Positions 1 through 5,409 of a stretch of DNA of 8,226 nt are shown here, piece by piece (position 1 is the first letter of the stretch; the number at the start of each line of letters is the position of its first letter). The stretch spans positions 1 through 8,226 of the forward strand of contig JAEOST010000752.1 in the NCBI GenBank assembly GCA_016840245.1, read 5' to 3'. The position numbers and the translations under genes are program-made. The notes under the pieces were generated by a model. The model searched no databases and was not told the origin of the DNA. It saw nothing but the letters and a program-made list of their open reading frames with translations. Source of the stretch: Candidatus Thorarchaeota archaeon (lineage in GTDB: Archaea; Asgardarchaeota; Thorarchaeia; Thorarchaeales; Thorarchaeaceae).

Positions 1-54
1 CATAAGGATTGCTTGTGGATAGTCAGATAGGTAAATACAGCACTTTTCATTGAC

Positions 55-64
55 TTTTTATGTA
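55..64 (+). promoter_or_regulatory. possible TATA box for winged-helix gene 1
   Basis: TTTTTATGTA lies 33-42 bp ahead of the ATG at 97. An archaeal start about 25 bp downstream of it would give a very short leader. The match is imperfect, and a promoter outside the window is equally possible. Confidence 0.3.
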
Positions 65-96
65 AGGAAGGGGTCTCAACATTTGGAAGAGTTGGA

Positions 97-405
97 ATGG
101 CCAAGAAGAAGAAAAAAGAGAGAATTAAACGAACCCGCTATGACATCTATGCAGAGCTAATCAGGGTCATCTACATCTATGGTTATTGTCCACTCACTCG
201 CGCAGCGCGTTCAACCAACATGCCAGTCGATAGAGCTAAACAGAGCATCACAGAATTAAAAGAGAGGGGTCTCTTAGAAGAAGAGGATGATGATGGAATG
301 CGTGTCTACAAAGTAACTGTCCGGGGGCACCAGTATTTGGAGCTGTACAAACGAATGGCAGGACTTGTGGGGATTCCAGTTCCAGACCCAATCATTGGTA
401 TGTAG
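97..405 (+). CDS. small lysine-rich winged-helix DNA-binding protein (HTH_45-like), copy 1
   Basis: The 102-residue protein starts with a basic tract (MAKKKKKERIKRTR). It continues as one winged-helix domain: helix 1 about residues 14-28, helix-turn-helix about 32-58 (LTRAARSTNMPVDRAKQSI, then ELKERGLL), an acidic wing turn about 61-68, a strand (YKVTV, 71-75) and a last helix (RGHQYLELYKRMAGL). The order 'RYDIYAELI... RGLL... VYKVTVRGHQYLELY' resembles archaeal HTH_45/Sso10a-like regulators, so binding DNA as a small cytoplasmic regulator or chromatin protein is likely; its targets are unknown. The reading frame is open back to position 31 but ATG 97 is the only good start, with GGAAGA/TTGGA purine stretches before it. 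A paralogue at about 3206-3577 is roughly 84% identical over 95 residues. The family call comes from recalled consensus, not a search. Confidence 0.85.
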   Translation: MAKKKKKERIKRTRYDIYAELIRVIYIYGYCPLTRAARSTNMPVDRAKQSITELKERGLLEEEDDDGMRVYKVTVRGHQYLELYKRMAGLVGIPVPDPIIGM

Positions 406-471
406 TATAGCCTATTCTAACAGATGTCAAGCCTACAAGAAGCGACTTAACCATAGTTTCCTCAATCGCAG

Positions 472-480
472 TTTATAAAA
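472..480 (+). promoter_or_regulatory. TATA box for the MFS transporter gene
   Basis: TTTATAAAA is a strong archaeal TATA-box match. Transcription starting about 25 bp downstream (near 500-505) would leave a leader of roughly 35 nt ending in the ribosome binding site AAGGGGA at 524-530, eight bases before ATG 539. This spacing supports both the promoter and the start codon. Confidence 0.55.
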
Positions 481-538
481 CAACTTTCGATGCGGATTGA
501 AGATAACTTTAGGAATTAGTTTCAAGGGGAACGGATGA

Positions 539-1768
539 ATGGATGCCACCGTAATTGAAGTAGAAGGAGCTACCGAGTCCAACAATATGAGGAAAATCCT
601 CTTCATTGGCATTCTCACATTTTTGACAATAACAGCCGCGGCTCTCCTTCATGTCAATCAACCCGAGTTCCTAGATGCTAGATTTACGATTACTGAATTT
701 GAGTACTCGCTCTTTGACACAATGTTGTACTCTGCTTACTTGATATTTGGCATAATAACTGGTACACTTTCTGATAGATGGTCAAGAAGAAGGGTATTCG
801 TCCTAATTGGAACCTCTGGTTCAGTCGTATTCTATTTGTTGATGACAACCACGCTATCATATCCGATGCTCCTCATTTACAGGTTTCTTCAGGGAGCATT
901 CACAGTGATAGCATGGCAGACATTCATGACTCTCGCTCTAGATTACTCCGGAGTTAAGAGTCGCGGAAAGAACATGGGTGTCTTTGGAGCTCTGCTGGCT
1001 TTGTCATTTGGTGCAGGACCGGCGTTGGGAGGAATAATTTCTGAAATAGGTTTGTTCATACCCTATTACACAGCAGCAATGCTGAATGTCTTGGTTCTCA
1101 TCTTAGCAGCCCTTGGACTACGTGATCCAACGATTACCAAAGCAAGGCCCTCATTAGTCCAAAGTCTGTCTGTGGCAAAGAGGTATCCTAAACTAACGAT
1201 TCCAATTACATTCAACTTTGTTGACCGGTTGCATATGGGATTCATTCTCATAGCACTCCCTCTTTTCATCACGAATGTTCTATTCCTATCCGAATCCCTG
1301 AGAGGAATGGCACTAGCAATATTCGCAACACCATTCATAATTCTTCAATATCCAATGGGCAAGCTCTCTGACAAGTATGGTCGATATCCATTACTTATTG
1401 CAGGAAGCCTACCCTATGGAATCATTCTGGCAATACTTGGTTTTGTAGGTGAGAACGGATTTGTGCCTCTATTACTAGGCCTAGTTCTTCTTGGCGTATT
1501 GTCAGGGATCACAGCTCCGGCCTCACTAGCACTTATTGGTGATTCTACTGAGCCCGAGGATTCAGCAATGGCAATGGGTCTCTTCAATTTCGCAGGAAAT
1601 ATTGGCGTCACTATAGGACCTCTAGTCTTTGGATACTTCGTACTTATTGCAGATATCTTCATGGCATTCATGGTTGCAGGACTGATAGAGGTTGTAGCTT
1701 TGTCGTTTATCGTTATTCTCATCAAGGTGAAGTTCAAAGAGAGCCTGAGACCAGTGGTTGAAAAGTAA
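539..1768 (+). CDS. major facilitator superfamily transporter, drug:H+ antiporter-like
   Basis: The 409-residue polytopic membrane protein has about 12 hydrophobic segments, the usual MFS length. A loop 2-3 motif A is clear at residues 75-85 (GTLSDRWSRRR) and is repeated in the second half at 274-284 (GKLSDKYGRYP), showing the two-fold 6+6 architecture. Residues 115-119 (RFLQG) match motif B, and a Gly/Pro-rich stretch in TM5 (GAGPALGG, 158-165) resembles motif C of proton-coupled exporters. Family knowledge therefore suggests a proton-driven efflux carrier in the cytoplasmic membrane; the substrate cannot be read from sequence. ATG 539 is chosen because AAGGGGA lies eight bases upstream; the in-frame ATG at 587, just before TM1, lacks such a site. 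The gene has its own TATA box and sits between two winged-helix genes that could regulate it, which is inference. Confidence 0.9.
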   Translation: MDATVIEVEGATESNNMRKILFIGILTFLTITAAALLHVNQPEFLDARFTITEFEYSLFDTMLYSAYLIFGIITGTLSDRWSRRRVFVLIGTSGSVVFYLLMTTTLSYPMLLIYRFLQGAFTVIAWQTFMTLALDYSGVKSRGKNMGVFGALLALSFGAGPALGGIISEIGLFIPYYTAAMLNVLVLILAALGLRDPTITKARPSLVQSLSVAKRYPKLTIPITFNFVDRLHMGFILIALPLFITNVLFLSESLRGMALAIFATPFIILQYPMGKLSDKYGRYPLLIAGSLPYGIILAILGFVGENGFVPLLLGLVLLGVLSGITAPASLALIGDSTEPEDSAMAMGLFNFAGNIGVTIGPLVFGYFVLIADIFMAFMVAGLIEVVALSFIVILIKVKFKESLRPVVEK

Positions 1769-1845
1769 GACTCAAAGTAGCATTTTAGGACAGAATATTG
1801 AAGAATTTAGCTAGTAACATATTGTGACCCCATTTTGTGGTTCCG

Positions 1846-1855
1846 CTTTATATAG
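1846..1855 (+). promoter_or_regulatory. TATA box for the bactofilin-like gene
   Basis: CTTTATATAG is a near-ideal archaeal TATA element 54-63 bp before ATG 1909. It predicts a transcript start near 1875-1880 and a leader of about 30 nt. The leader ends in AGGTTGA (1896-1902), a weak ribosome binding site seven bases before the ATG. The gene therefore probably has its own promoter and does not depend on read-through from the transporter. Confidence 0.55.
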
Positions 1856-1908
1856 TAATTTTCAGCCATTATACATAGAAACAACCCACAATTATAGGTT
1901 GAAAAGCA

Positions 1909-3192
1909 ATGACAGAATTTAGAGATGAACGATTGCTCGAACTCGGAAATGTTGAGGGCGATCTCGAATTAAGAGAATGCGAAGTGATACGACCCCAACA
2001 GGGTGACACAATCACAGTCACTGGCGATGTACGAGTTTGGGGAGAAACAATCTTCGAAGGTAGTCTTGTTGCACGTAGCTTAGAAGGTAAGACTCGAGAC
2101 TCAATAACCATTGAGGGAAACCTTACACTTGAAACTGATGCAACTGTGAAGAAAGGATCATTGAGAGTCCGAGGTTCAGCAACTGGACGAACATTTGAAG
2201 GTGGTGGATCAGTGAAGATTGGCAAGGACCTCAAGTGTACTGTGGCTAGGGCAGGAGGATCAGTCAAAGTTGGCGGAAACGCAGAGGCACAAAAGCTCGC
2301 AGGTGGCGGTTCTGTTAAGGTCCAAGGTGATGCAATTGTCGAAAGCCTTGATGGAGGCGGCTCAGTAGTTGTTGAAGGTAGAATTCAGTCTGGCAGGATA
2401 TCAGCAGGTGGCTCAGGAAAAGTCAGCCATGGAACTGTCAAAAAAGTCGATGTCGGTGGATCATTCAAAGCCTCTGGAGCAGTTGAAGTTGAAGAAATCG
2501 ATGTTGGTGGGTCAACTCGTGTAGGTCCAGGATCAGTAGTCGGCTCAATTGATGTAGGCGGATCTGTGACTGCCGGTGAAGGGTCAAGAGTCGAAAGAGT
2601 CGATGTTGGTGGATCTTTCAAGACTGAAGGTGGAGTTGAGTTCGGCGAGATTGATGTTGGTGGAACTGTGAAACTCGGTGGACCATCTAGAGGTAAGACA
2701 ATTGATGTAGGAGGTTCAGTCCTATCTGAAGGAGACCTCCATCTAGATGGTGACTTGGATGTCGGTGGAAAAGTGACAGTTGAAGGAGACCTATCATGTG
2801 ATAAGAAAATCAAAGTTGGTGGAACTGTCATAGTTGAAGGTAAAATCAACACCTATCGAATCATTGTAGGTGGTCGAATTGAAGCCACATATATCAAAGC
2901 AACAGATGGTCTAAGATTAGGCCAACGTGGTGAAATTACAGGATTTGTCGAATCTGAGAATATCCTCATCCGTGAGCGAGCTAGGACAAGAACACTCTAT
3001 GGTGGCGATATTCGCATAGAAGAAAGATCCCGTGTCAAGAACATCTATGGTCGAACTATATACCTCGAGCGCAAGGTCATTGTAGAGGGTGAAGTACTCT
3101 ATACAGAGAGTTTTGAAGCTGAAGATGGTGTCGAGTTCAAAAGCGAGCCACGAAAAGTGGATCAACTCCCAGCCCCAGAGGGGCTTGATTAG
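1909..3192 (+). CDS. bactofilin-like polymer-forming protein with a long 17-residue beta-solenoid repeat
   Basis: The 427-residue protein has no signal peptide or hydrophobic segment, so it is probably cytoplasmic. From about residue 99 to 322 the pair Gly-Gly recurs at 99, 116, 133, 150, 167, 183, 200, 217, 234, 251, 268, 286, 304 and 321. This is a period of 17 (16-18), mostly in the form (I/V)DVGGSVK. The alternation of small, hydrophobic and turn residues fits a right-handed beta-helix like the bactofilin/DUF583 'polymer-forming cytoskeletal' family, whose core is usually only about six turns. Residues 1-95 and 323-400 keep a looser version of the same pattern, so most of the chain may be solenoid; the end (KVDQLPAPEGLD) is probably disordered. 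A self-assembling filament or scaffold is inferred. A winged-helix gene follows 13 bp after the stop. An unrelated extracellular beta-solenoid is less likely without a signal peptide. Confidence 0.82.
   Translation: MTEFRDERLLELGNVEGDLELRECEVIRPQQGDTITVTGDVRVWGETIFEGSLVARSLEGKTRDSITIEGNLTLETDATVKKGSLRVRGSATGRTFEGGGSVKIGKDLKCTVARAGGSVKVGGNAEAQKLAGGGSVKVQGDAIVESLDGGGSVVVEGRIQSGRISAGGSGKVSHGTVKKVDVGGSFKASGAVEVEEIDVGGSTRVGPGSVVGSIDVGGSVTAGEGSRVERVDVGGSFKTEGGVEFGEIDVGGTVKLGGPSRGKTIDVGGSVLSEGDLHLDGDLDVGGKVTVEGDLSCDKKIKVGGTVIVEGKINTYRIIVGGRIEATYIKATDGLRLGQRGEITGFVESENILIRERARTRTLYGGDIRIEERSRVKNIYGRTIYLERKVIVEGEVLYTESFEAEDGVEFKSEPRKVDQLPAPEGLD
2203..2874 (+). repeat. degenerate 51-bp coding repeat (14 units) in the bactofilin-like gene
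   Basis: The GG-containing unit recurs about every 51 bp (48-54) through this stretch. Copies share GATGT-GG-GG-TC-like cores (for example GATGTCGGTGGATC and GATGTTGGTGG) but differ at most other positions. The periodicity is therefore kept at protein level and the array is old, not a recently expanded tandem array. The constant strand bias also creates long open frames on the opposite strand, which are not genes. Confidence 0.8.
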
Positions 3193-3205
3193 AGAAGGAT
3201 CTTGG

Positions 3206-3577
3206 GTGGTGTTTATCATCGCACAGTCAACCTCTAGCAACTCGCACCAACAGGTGTCTTCTCCGAATGCAAAGAGATCACGTAAGAAGGAGCGAATCAA
3301 ACGGACTCGTTATGATATCTACGCCGAACTCATTCGTGTCATCTATATCTATGGCCGTTGTCCATTGACCCGTGCAGCCAGATCTACAAATATGCCTGTG
3401 GACAGAGCTAAGGATAGTATTTCAGACCTTATGGCGAGAGGTCTACTTGAAGAGGAAATTGATGGTAGAGCGAAAGTCTACATAGTCACTGTGAGAGGCC
3501 ATCAGTACCTTGAGTTATACAAGAGAATGGCCGGACTTGTCGGAGTACCCGTTCTCGAACCGATAATTGGTATGTAA
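3206..3577 (+). CDS. small basic winged-helix DNA-binding protein (HTH_45-like), copy 2
   Basis: The C-terminal 95 residues are about 84% identical to the protein at 97-405, with the same basic N-terminal tract (KRSRKKERIKRTR), helix-turn-helix (LTRAARSTNMPVDRAK), wing and final helix, ending in the same PIIGM. Substitutions cluster in the wing and the helix just before it, so the core and most of the recognition helix are constrained. The start is uncertain. The frame is open back into the preceding gene, but the paralogue begins at a point equivalent to about residue 60 of that longer frame. GTG 3206 (after GAAGGAT, 13 bp past the upstream stop) or GTG 3254 (four residues longer than the paralogue) are the best choices; 3206 is used here. 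No separate promoter is visible, so co-transcription with the bactofilin-like gene is likely. Its stop is 4 bp from the convergent methyltransferase stop. Confidence 0.82.
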   Translation: MVFIIAQSTSSNSHQQVSSPNAKRSRKKERIKRTRYDIYAELIRVIYIYGRCPLTRAARSTNMPVDRAKDSISDLMARGLLEEEIDGRAKVYIVTVRGHQYLELYKRMAGLVGVPVLEPIIGM

Positions 3578-3581
3578 GAAT

Positions 3582-4343
3582 TCAAGTTCGTAGGAGTAGT
3601 ATACGTCGGCCAGAGTCCGTTGTATACGGACTCCTATCATATCCTCCAAACTCCGTCTCGACCTGCAGTCCAGTCAGTCTTAGAAGATGGGCTGTTTCTT
3701 TGTTGCCTATCACAGCGGTCCCGGATGAGACCTGAATTGCTTCTTCTTTACCATCAATGTGTGTAACGTGATAAGTGAGATCTATTCTCATCAATTGTTC
3801 TGTCATATCTACTGTAATCTTACCTGAACGTGTGACAATGCGTCCATCAGGAAGATTAGCAGAAGCATCTTTGAACCCAGTCTTATCTAGATGCAAGACA
3901 TTGGTGTAGAGGTCTAGAACAAAGAGCCCATCGTCTTGAATGTGGTCGTTGATGCATCTCAGAGTGGAGAGTTGTTCCTCTGTAGTCAATGCATGTCCGA
4001 AGGATGCTGGTATAATGACCAAGGCAAACTTCTCATCGAGTGAAAAGTCAGACATATCACCCTCAACAAGAGTAACTCGTTGAGAAATCTCTGAAGGAGC
4101 TTCTTGCAGTTTCTTCCTAGCAGCAGATAACATAGAGGGTGATTTCTCAAGAGCCCACACCTCGAATCCTTCACGAGCCAGTTCAATAGAAACACGACAT
4201 GAGCCAGCAGCTATGTCTAGAATGGGAGATCCCTGCTGCTTAGCTAGTTCAATATAGAATGGGATATCATCATTGCTGGCAAATAAATCATAGAACTCAC
4301 CGATACCTTCGTATCCATGTCTCAAGTCTTTCTGTGAGTCCAT
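3582..4343 (-). CDS. class I SAM-dependent methyltransferase
   Basis: The 253-residue cytoplasmic protein has a Rossmann-type AdoMet-binding fold at residues 38-145. Motif I is ILDIAAGSCR (41-50, hydrophobic-D-x-A-x-G-x-G-like with Ser/Cys replacing the last Gly). The acidic end of strand 2 is at E66 (ALEKSPSML), motif II-like EGDM at 94-97 (strand 3 end), and strand 4 is FALVIIPASFGH (106-117). An N-terminal helix (YEGIGEFYDLFA) is typical of small-molecule methyltransferases of the Methyltransf_25 type. The C-terminal half (160-250) is predicted beta-rich (IDLTYHVTHIDGKEEAIQ) and may cap the active site. The acceptor substrate cannot be inferred. ATG 4343 is preceded on its strand by AGTGATATC, a reasonable ribosome binding site. 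It lies 186 bp downstream of the SSB gene on the same strand and converges with the winged-helix gene 2. Confidence 0.85.
   Translation of the reverse strand: MDSQKDLRHGYEGIGEFYDLFASNDDIPFYIELAKQQGSPILDIAAGSCRVSIELAREGFEVWALEKSPSMLSAARKKLQEAPSEISQRVTLVEGDMSDFSLDEKFALVIIPASFGHALTTEEQLSTLRCINDHIQDDGLFVLDLYTNVLHLDKTGFKDASANLPDGRIVTRSGKITVDMTEQLMRIDLTYHVTHIDGKEEAIQVSSGTAVIGNKETAHLLRLTGLQVETEFGGYDRSPYTTDSGRRILLLRT
3613..3633. repeat. inverted repeat inside the 3' end of the methyltransferase gene
   Basis: GAGTCCGT (3613-3620) and ACGGACTC (3626-3633) form perfect 8-bp arms around a 5-nt loop. It encodes part of the methyltransferase C-terminus on the - strand. On the + strand it sits about 36 nt after the winged-helix gene 2 stop, where a hairpin could help define the 3' end of that transcript. 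No T-rich tract follows directly, so function is uncertain. Confidence 0.4.
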
Positions 4344-4436
4344 GTGATATCACTTGGCTAATGCTTCAACGTATTTGATTTTGACCTTTTCTCTGAATCA
4401 ACACCGAAACAAGGAAATCACTAGAATTGCTAGATC

Positions 4437-4501
4437 ATAAAAGAAAGAGTGTGACGAGCATTCTTAGACGATTGCCCGTCGTTGTAACTGTTAGTAGTTA
4501 C
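4437..4501 (-). terminator. possible transcription terminator after the SSB gene
   Basis: Reading the - strand, a hairpin GTAACT-ACTAAC-AGTTAC (4501-4484) begins 28 nt after the SSB stop. A weaker GACG...CGTC stem (4481-4468) follows, and then the pyrimidine-rich CTCTTTCTTTTATG near 4450-4437. Archaeal termination relies mainly on T-rich tracts, so the last part is the most relevant. This suggests that the SSB and methyltransferase genes are separate transcripts. Confidence 0.3.
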
Positions 4502-4529
4502 CTTAGCTTAATTCGGTTGTAAGTGACTT

Positions 4530-5072
4530 CTAATAGCGTCGTCTGTCCCGGCCGCCACCACCGTAGCCACCGCCACCACCACGTCTATCTCTTCCGCCAC
4601 CGCCGCCGCCACCATAGCCGCCGCCTCTGCCGCCGCCACCGTAGCCACCGCCACCACCACGACCACCGCCGCCATAGTCTCTACGACGTCTGGTGTCTTC
4701 GTGTTCCTCAGCAGACATATCAACGTCCATGTTGACTTCTTCAATGTCATCCTCGGCTTCAGAAAGCTCTCCGTATCTACCAATGTTCAGTCTTAGATTA
4801 CCCCTGAATAAACCAGTGTAACCATTTTTCAGCGTATATGTAGATCCGACCGTTACATTGTCGATATTTGCATCCCAAAGGGGTACAGCAACAATCCCGG
4901 TTGAATCGCCAACCACAGCATCCAGTACACGATGGCTATCCCCACTATCACGGGAGGACACCTCGCGCTCTTCGCCAGTCTCCATAACCTTGAAGGAAAT
5001 GGTGACATTCTTCATTCGTGGCTTCAATTCAGCCACAGTAGCCTCAACAGGCTCTCTATCGTTGTAACTCAT
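4530..5072 (-). CDS. ssb: single-OB-fold ssDNA-binding protein (Sulfolobus SSB type) with RGG/YGG tail
   Basis: The 180-residue protein (from ATG 5072) has one OB fold at about residues 10-105. The run 'VAELKPRMKNVTISFKV ... AVVGDSTGIVAVPLWD ... GYTGLFRGNLRLNIGR' parallels Sulfolobus solfataricus SSB. W66, Y85 and F89 line up with the three aromatic residues that stack on ssDNA in that protein (W, W, F); Tyr replacing one Trp is conservative. An acidic linker (102-126), an RRRR patch (128-131) and a 48-residue tail of Gly (32), Arg (9), Tyr (5) and Asp follow. The tail replaces the acidic tip of bacterial SSBs and resembles eukaryotic RGG domains. It should protect ssDNA in replication and repair, possibly with RNA binding. 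A GTG at 5087 would add five residues; ATG is preferred because the OB fold starts soon after and GTGAGAG precedes it at about 10 bp. The divergent HTH_10 gene is about 340 bp away. Confidence 0.88.
   Translation of the reverse strand: MSYNDREPVEATVAELKPRMKNVTISFKVMETGEEREVSSRDSGDSHRVLDAVVGDSTGIVAVPLWDANIDNVTVGSTYTLKNGYTGLFRGNLRLNIGRYGELSEAEDDIEEVNMDVDMSAEEHEDTRRRRDYGGGGRGGGGGYGGGGRGGGYGGGGGGGRDRRGGGGGYGGGGRDRRRY
4533..4676 (-). repeat. low-complexity GC-rich coding repeat (Gly-rich tail of SSB)
   Basis: This 144-bp stretch consists almost entirely of GGN glycine codons interrupted by CGN arginine and TAT/TAC tyrosine codons. It is far more GC-rich than the surrounding DNA. Runs of GG on the coding strand are frequent, but there are few GGG tracts. 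Overlapping Ala/Val-rich and His-rich open frames here are artefacts of the repeat. Confidence 0.85.
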
Positions 5073-5292
5073 TGTACATACTCTCACTTGAGAATAACAG
5101 GTCTTACAAAATTAGCGTGATCTTCCGTGGAGTGCTATGTTGGAATAAATCCTCAAAGAAACCAATATGAAAAGCAGCTCTATCGTGTTCTTCCTGCATC
5201 CTATCAATGCGGGAATCTACTTATGAGATTATGTATTGGGCTCAATATCTTATACAAAGTATGTGAATCAGAAAAAAAGATCGAGTTTGAAC

Positions 5293-5305
5293 TAGGCTCA
5301 GCCTA
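5293..5305. repeat. short inverted repeat upstream of the HTH_10 regulator
   Basis: TAGGCT-C-AGCCTA has perfect 6-bp arms around one base and lies about 105 bp before the regulator start. It could be a protein-binding site, but at this size it may be chance. Confidence 0.3.
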
Positions 5306-5360
5306 TTATCAAATGAAATAACGACCAACAGAATCATAGCGTTGAACCAAAGAATAATTT

Positions 5361-5372
5361 CGGCATATGCCG
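5361..5372. promoter_or_regulatory. candidate operator: 12-bp palindrome CGGCATATGCCG
   Basis: CGGCATATGCCG is a perfect palindrome. It lies directly after the TATA-like AGAATAATTT (5351-5360) and 37 bp before ATG 5410, a position where a bound dimer would block transcription. A related sequence, CAGCACATGCCGG at 6630-6642, matches CGGCATATGCCGG at 11 of 13 positions and lies in front of the NTF2-like gene. Self-regulation by the adjacent HTH_10 protein is inferred only from position. Confidence 0.4.
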
Positions 5373-5384
5373 GCTCATGAAATA

Positions 5385-5397
5385 ATAGTAAATCGTG
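5385..5397 (+). repeat. 13-bp direct repeat, left copy
   Basis: ATAGTAAATCGTG occurs here and again at 6156-6168. The left copy lies just before ATG 5410 and contains the alternative GTG start at 5395; the right copy contains the stop codon. The gene is thus bracketed exactly, but about half an exact 13-bp match is expected by chance in a window of this size. Confidence 0.5.
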
Positions 5398-5409
5398 AGT
5401 TGTCAACGT

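Larger units (their letters stand above)
5073..5409. other. intergenic region between divergent SSB and HTH_10 regulator genes
   Basis: About 340 bp without a supported gene. A 64-codon open frame on + (5127-5321) has no ribosome binding site or recognisable features and is probably chance. The region should hold two divergent promoters. TATA-like candidates on + are CTTATACAAA (5249-5258) and AGAATAATTT (5351-5360). On - the AT-rich stretches around 5104-5115 and 5141-5150 are weak candidates for SSB. Two short inverted repeats lie at 5293-5305 and 5361-5372. No tRNA or obvious structured RNA is visible. Confidence 0.5.

Noticed and set aside
2385..2852. Long open frame on the - strand (155 codons) rich in Pro, Thr and Ser
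   Set aside because: It is the exact antisense of the solenoid repeat; the periodic composition removes stop codons in this frame. It lacks a ribosome binding site and has no independent sequence features.
1909..3192. Tandem repeat as a CRISPR-like or recently expanded minisatellite array
   Set aside because: The 51-bp units are diverged, in frame throughout and without unique spacers; the periodicity belongs to the protein fold.
3089..3205. Longer version of winged-helix gene 2 starting at ATG 3089 inside the solenoid gene
   Set aside because: It would overlap the previous gene by 104 bp, and the extra residues simply re-read the solenoid C-terminus in another frame. The paralogue has no such extension.
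4533..4676. G-quadruplex cluster on the SSB coding strand
   Set aside because: The Gly codons give many GG pairs but few runs of three or more G, so stable quadruplexes are not well supported by inspection.
4508..4783. Ala/Val-rich (- strand) and His-rich (+ strand, 4523-4735) open frames over the SSB tail
   Set aside because: Both arise from reading the GGN/CGN glycine-arginine codon repeat in other frames. The SSB frame has a complete OB fold and explains the region.
5127..5321. 64-codon open frame on + in the SSB/HTH_10 intergenic region
   Set aside because: It has no ribosome binding site and no recognisable domain, and it spans the area where two divergent promoters are expected. It was kept only as a remark in the intergenic entry.
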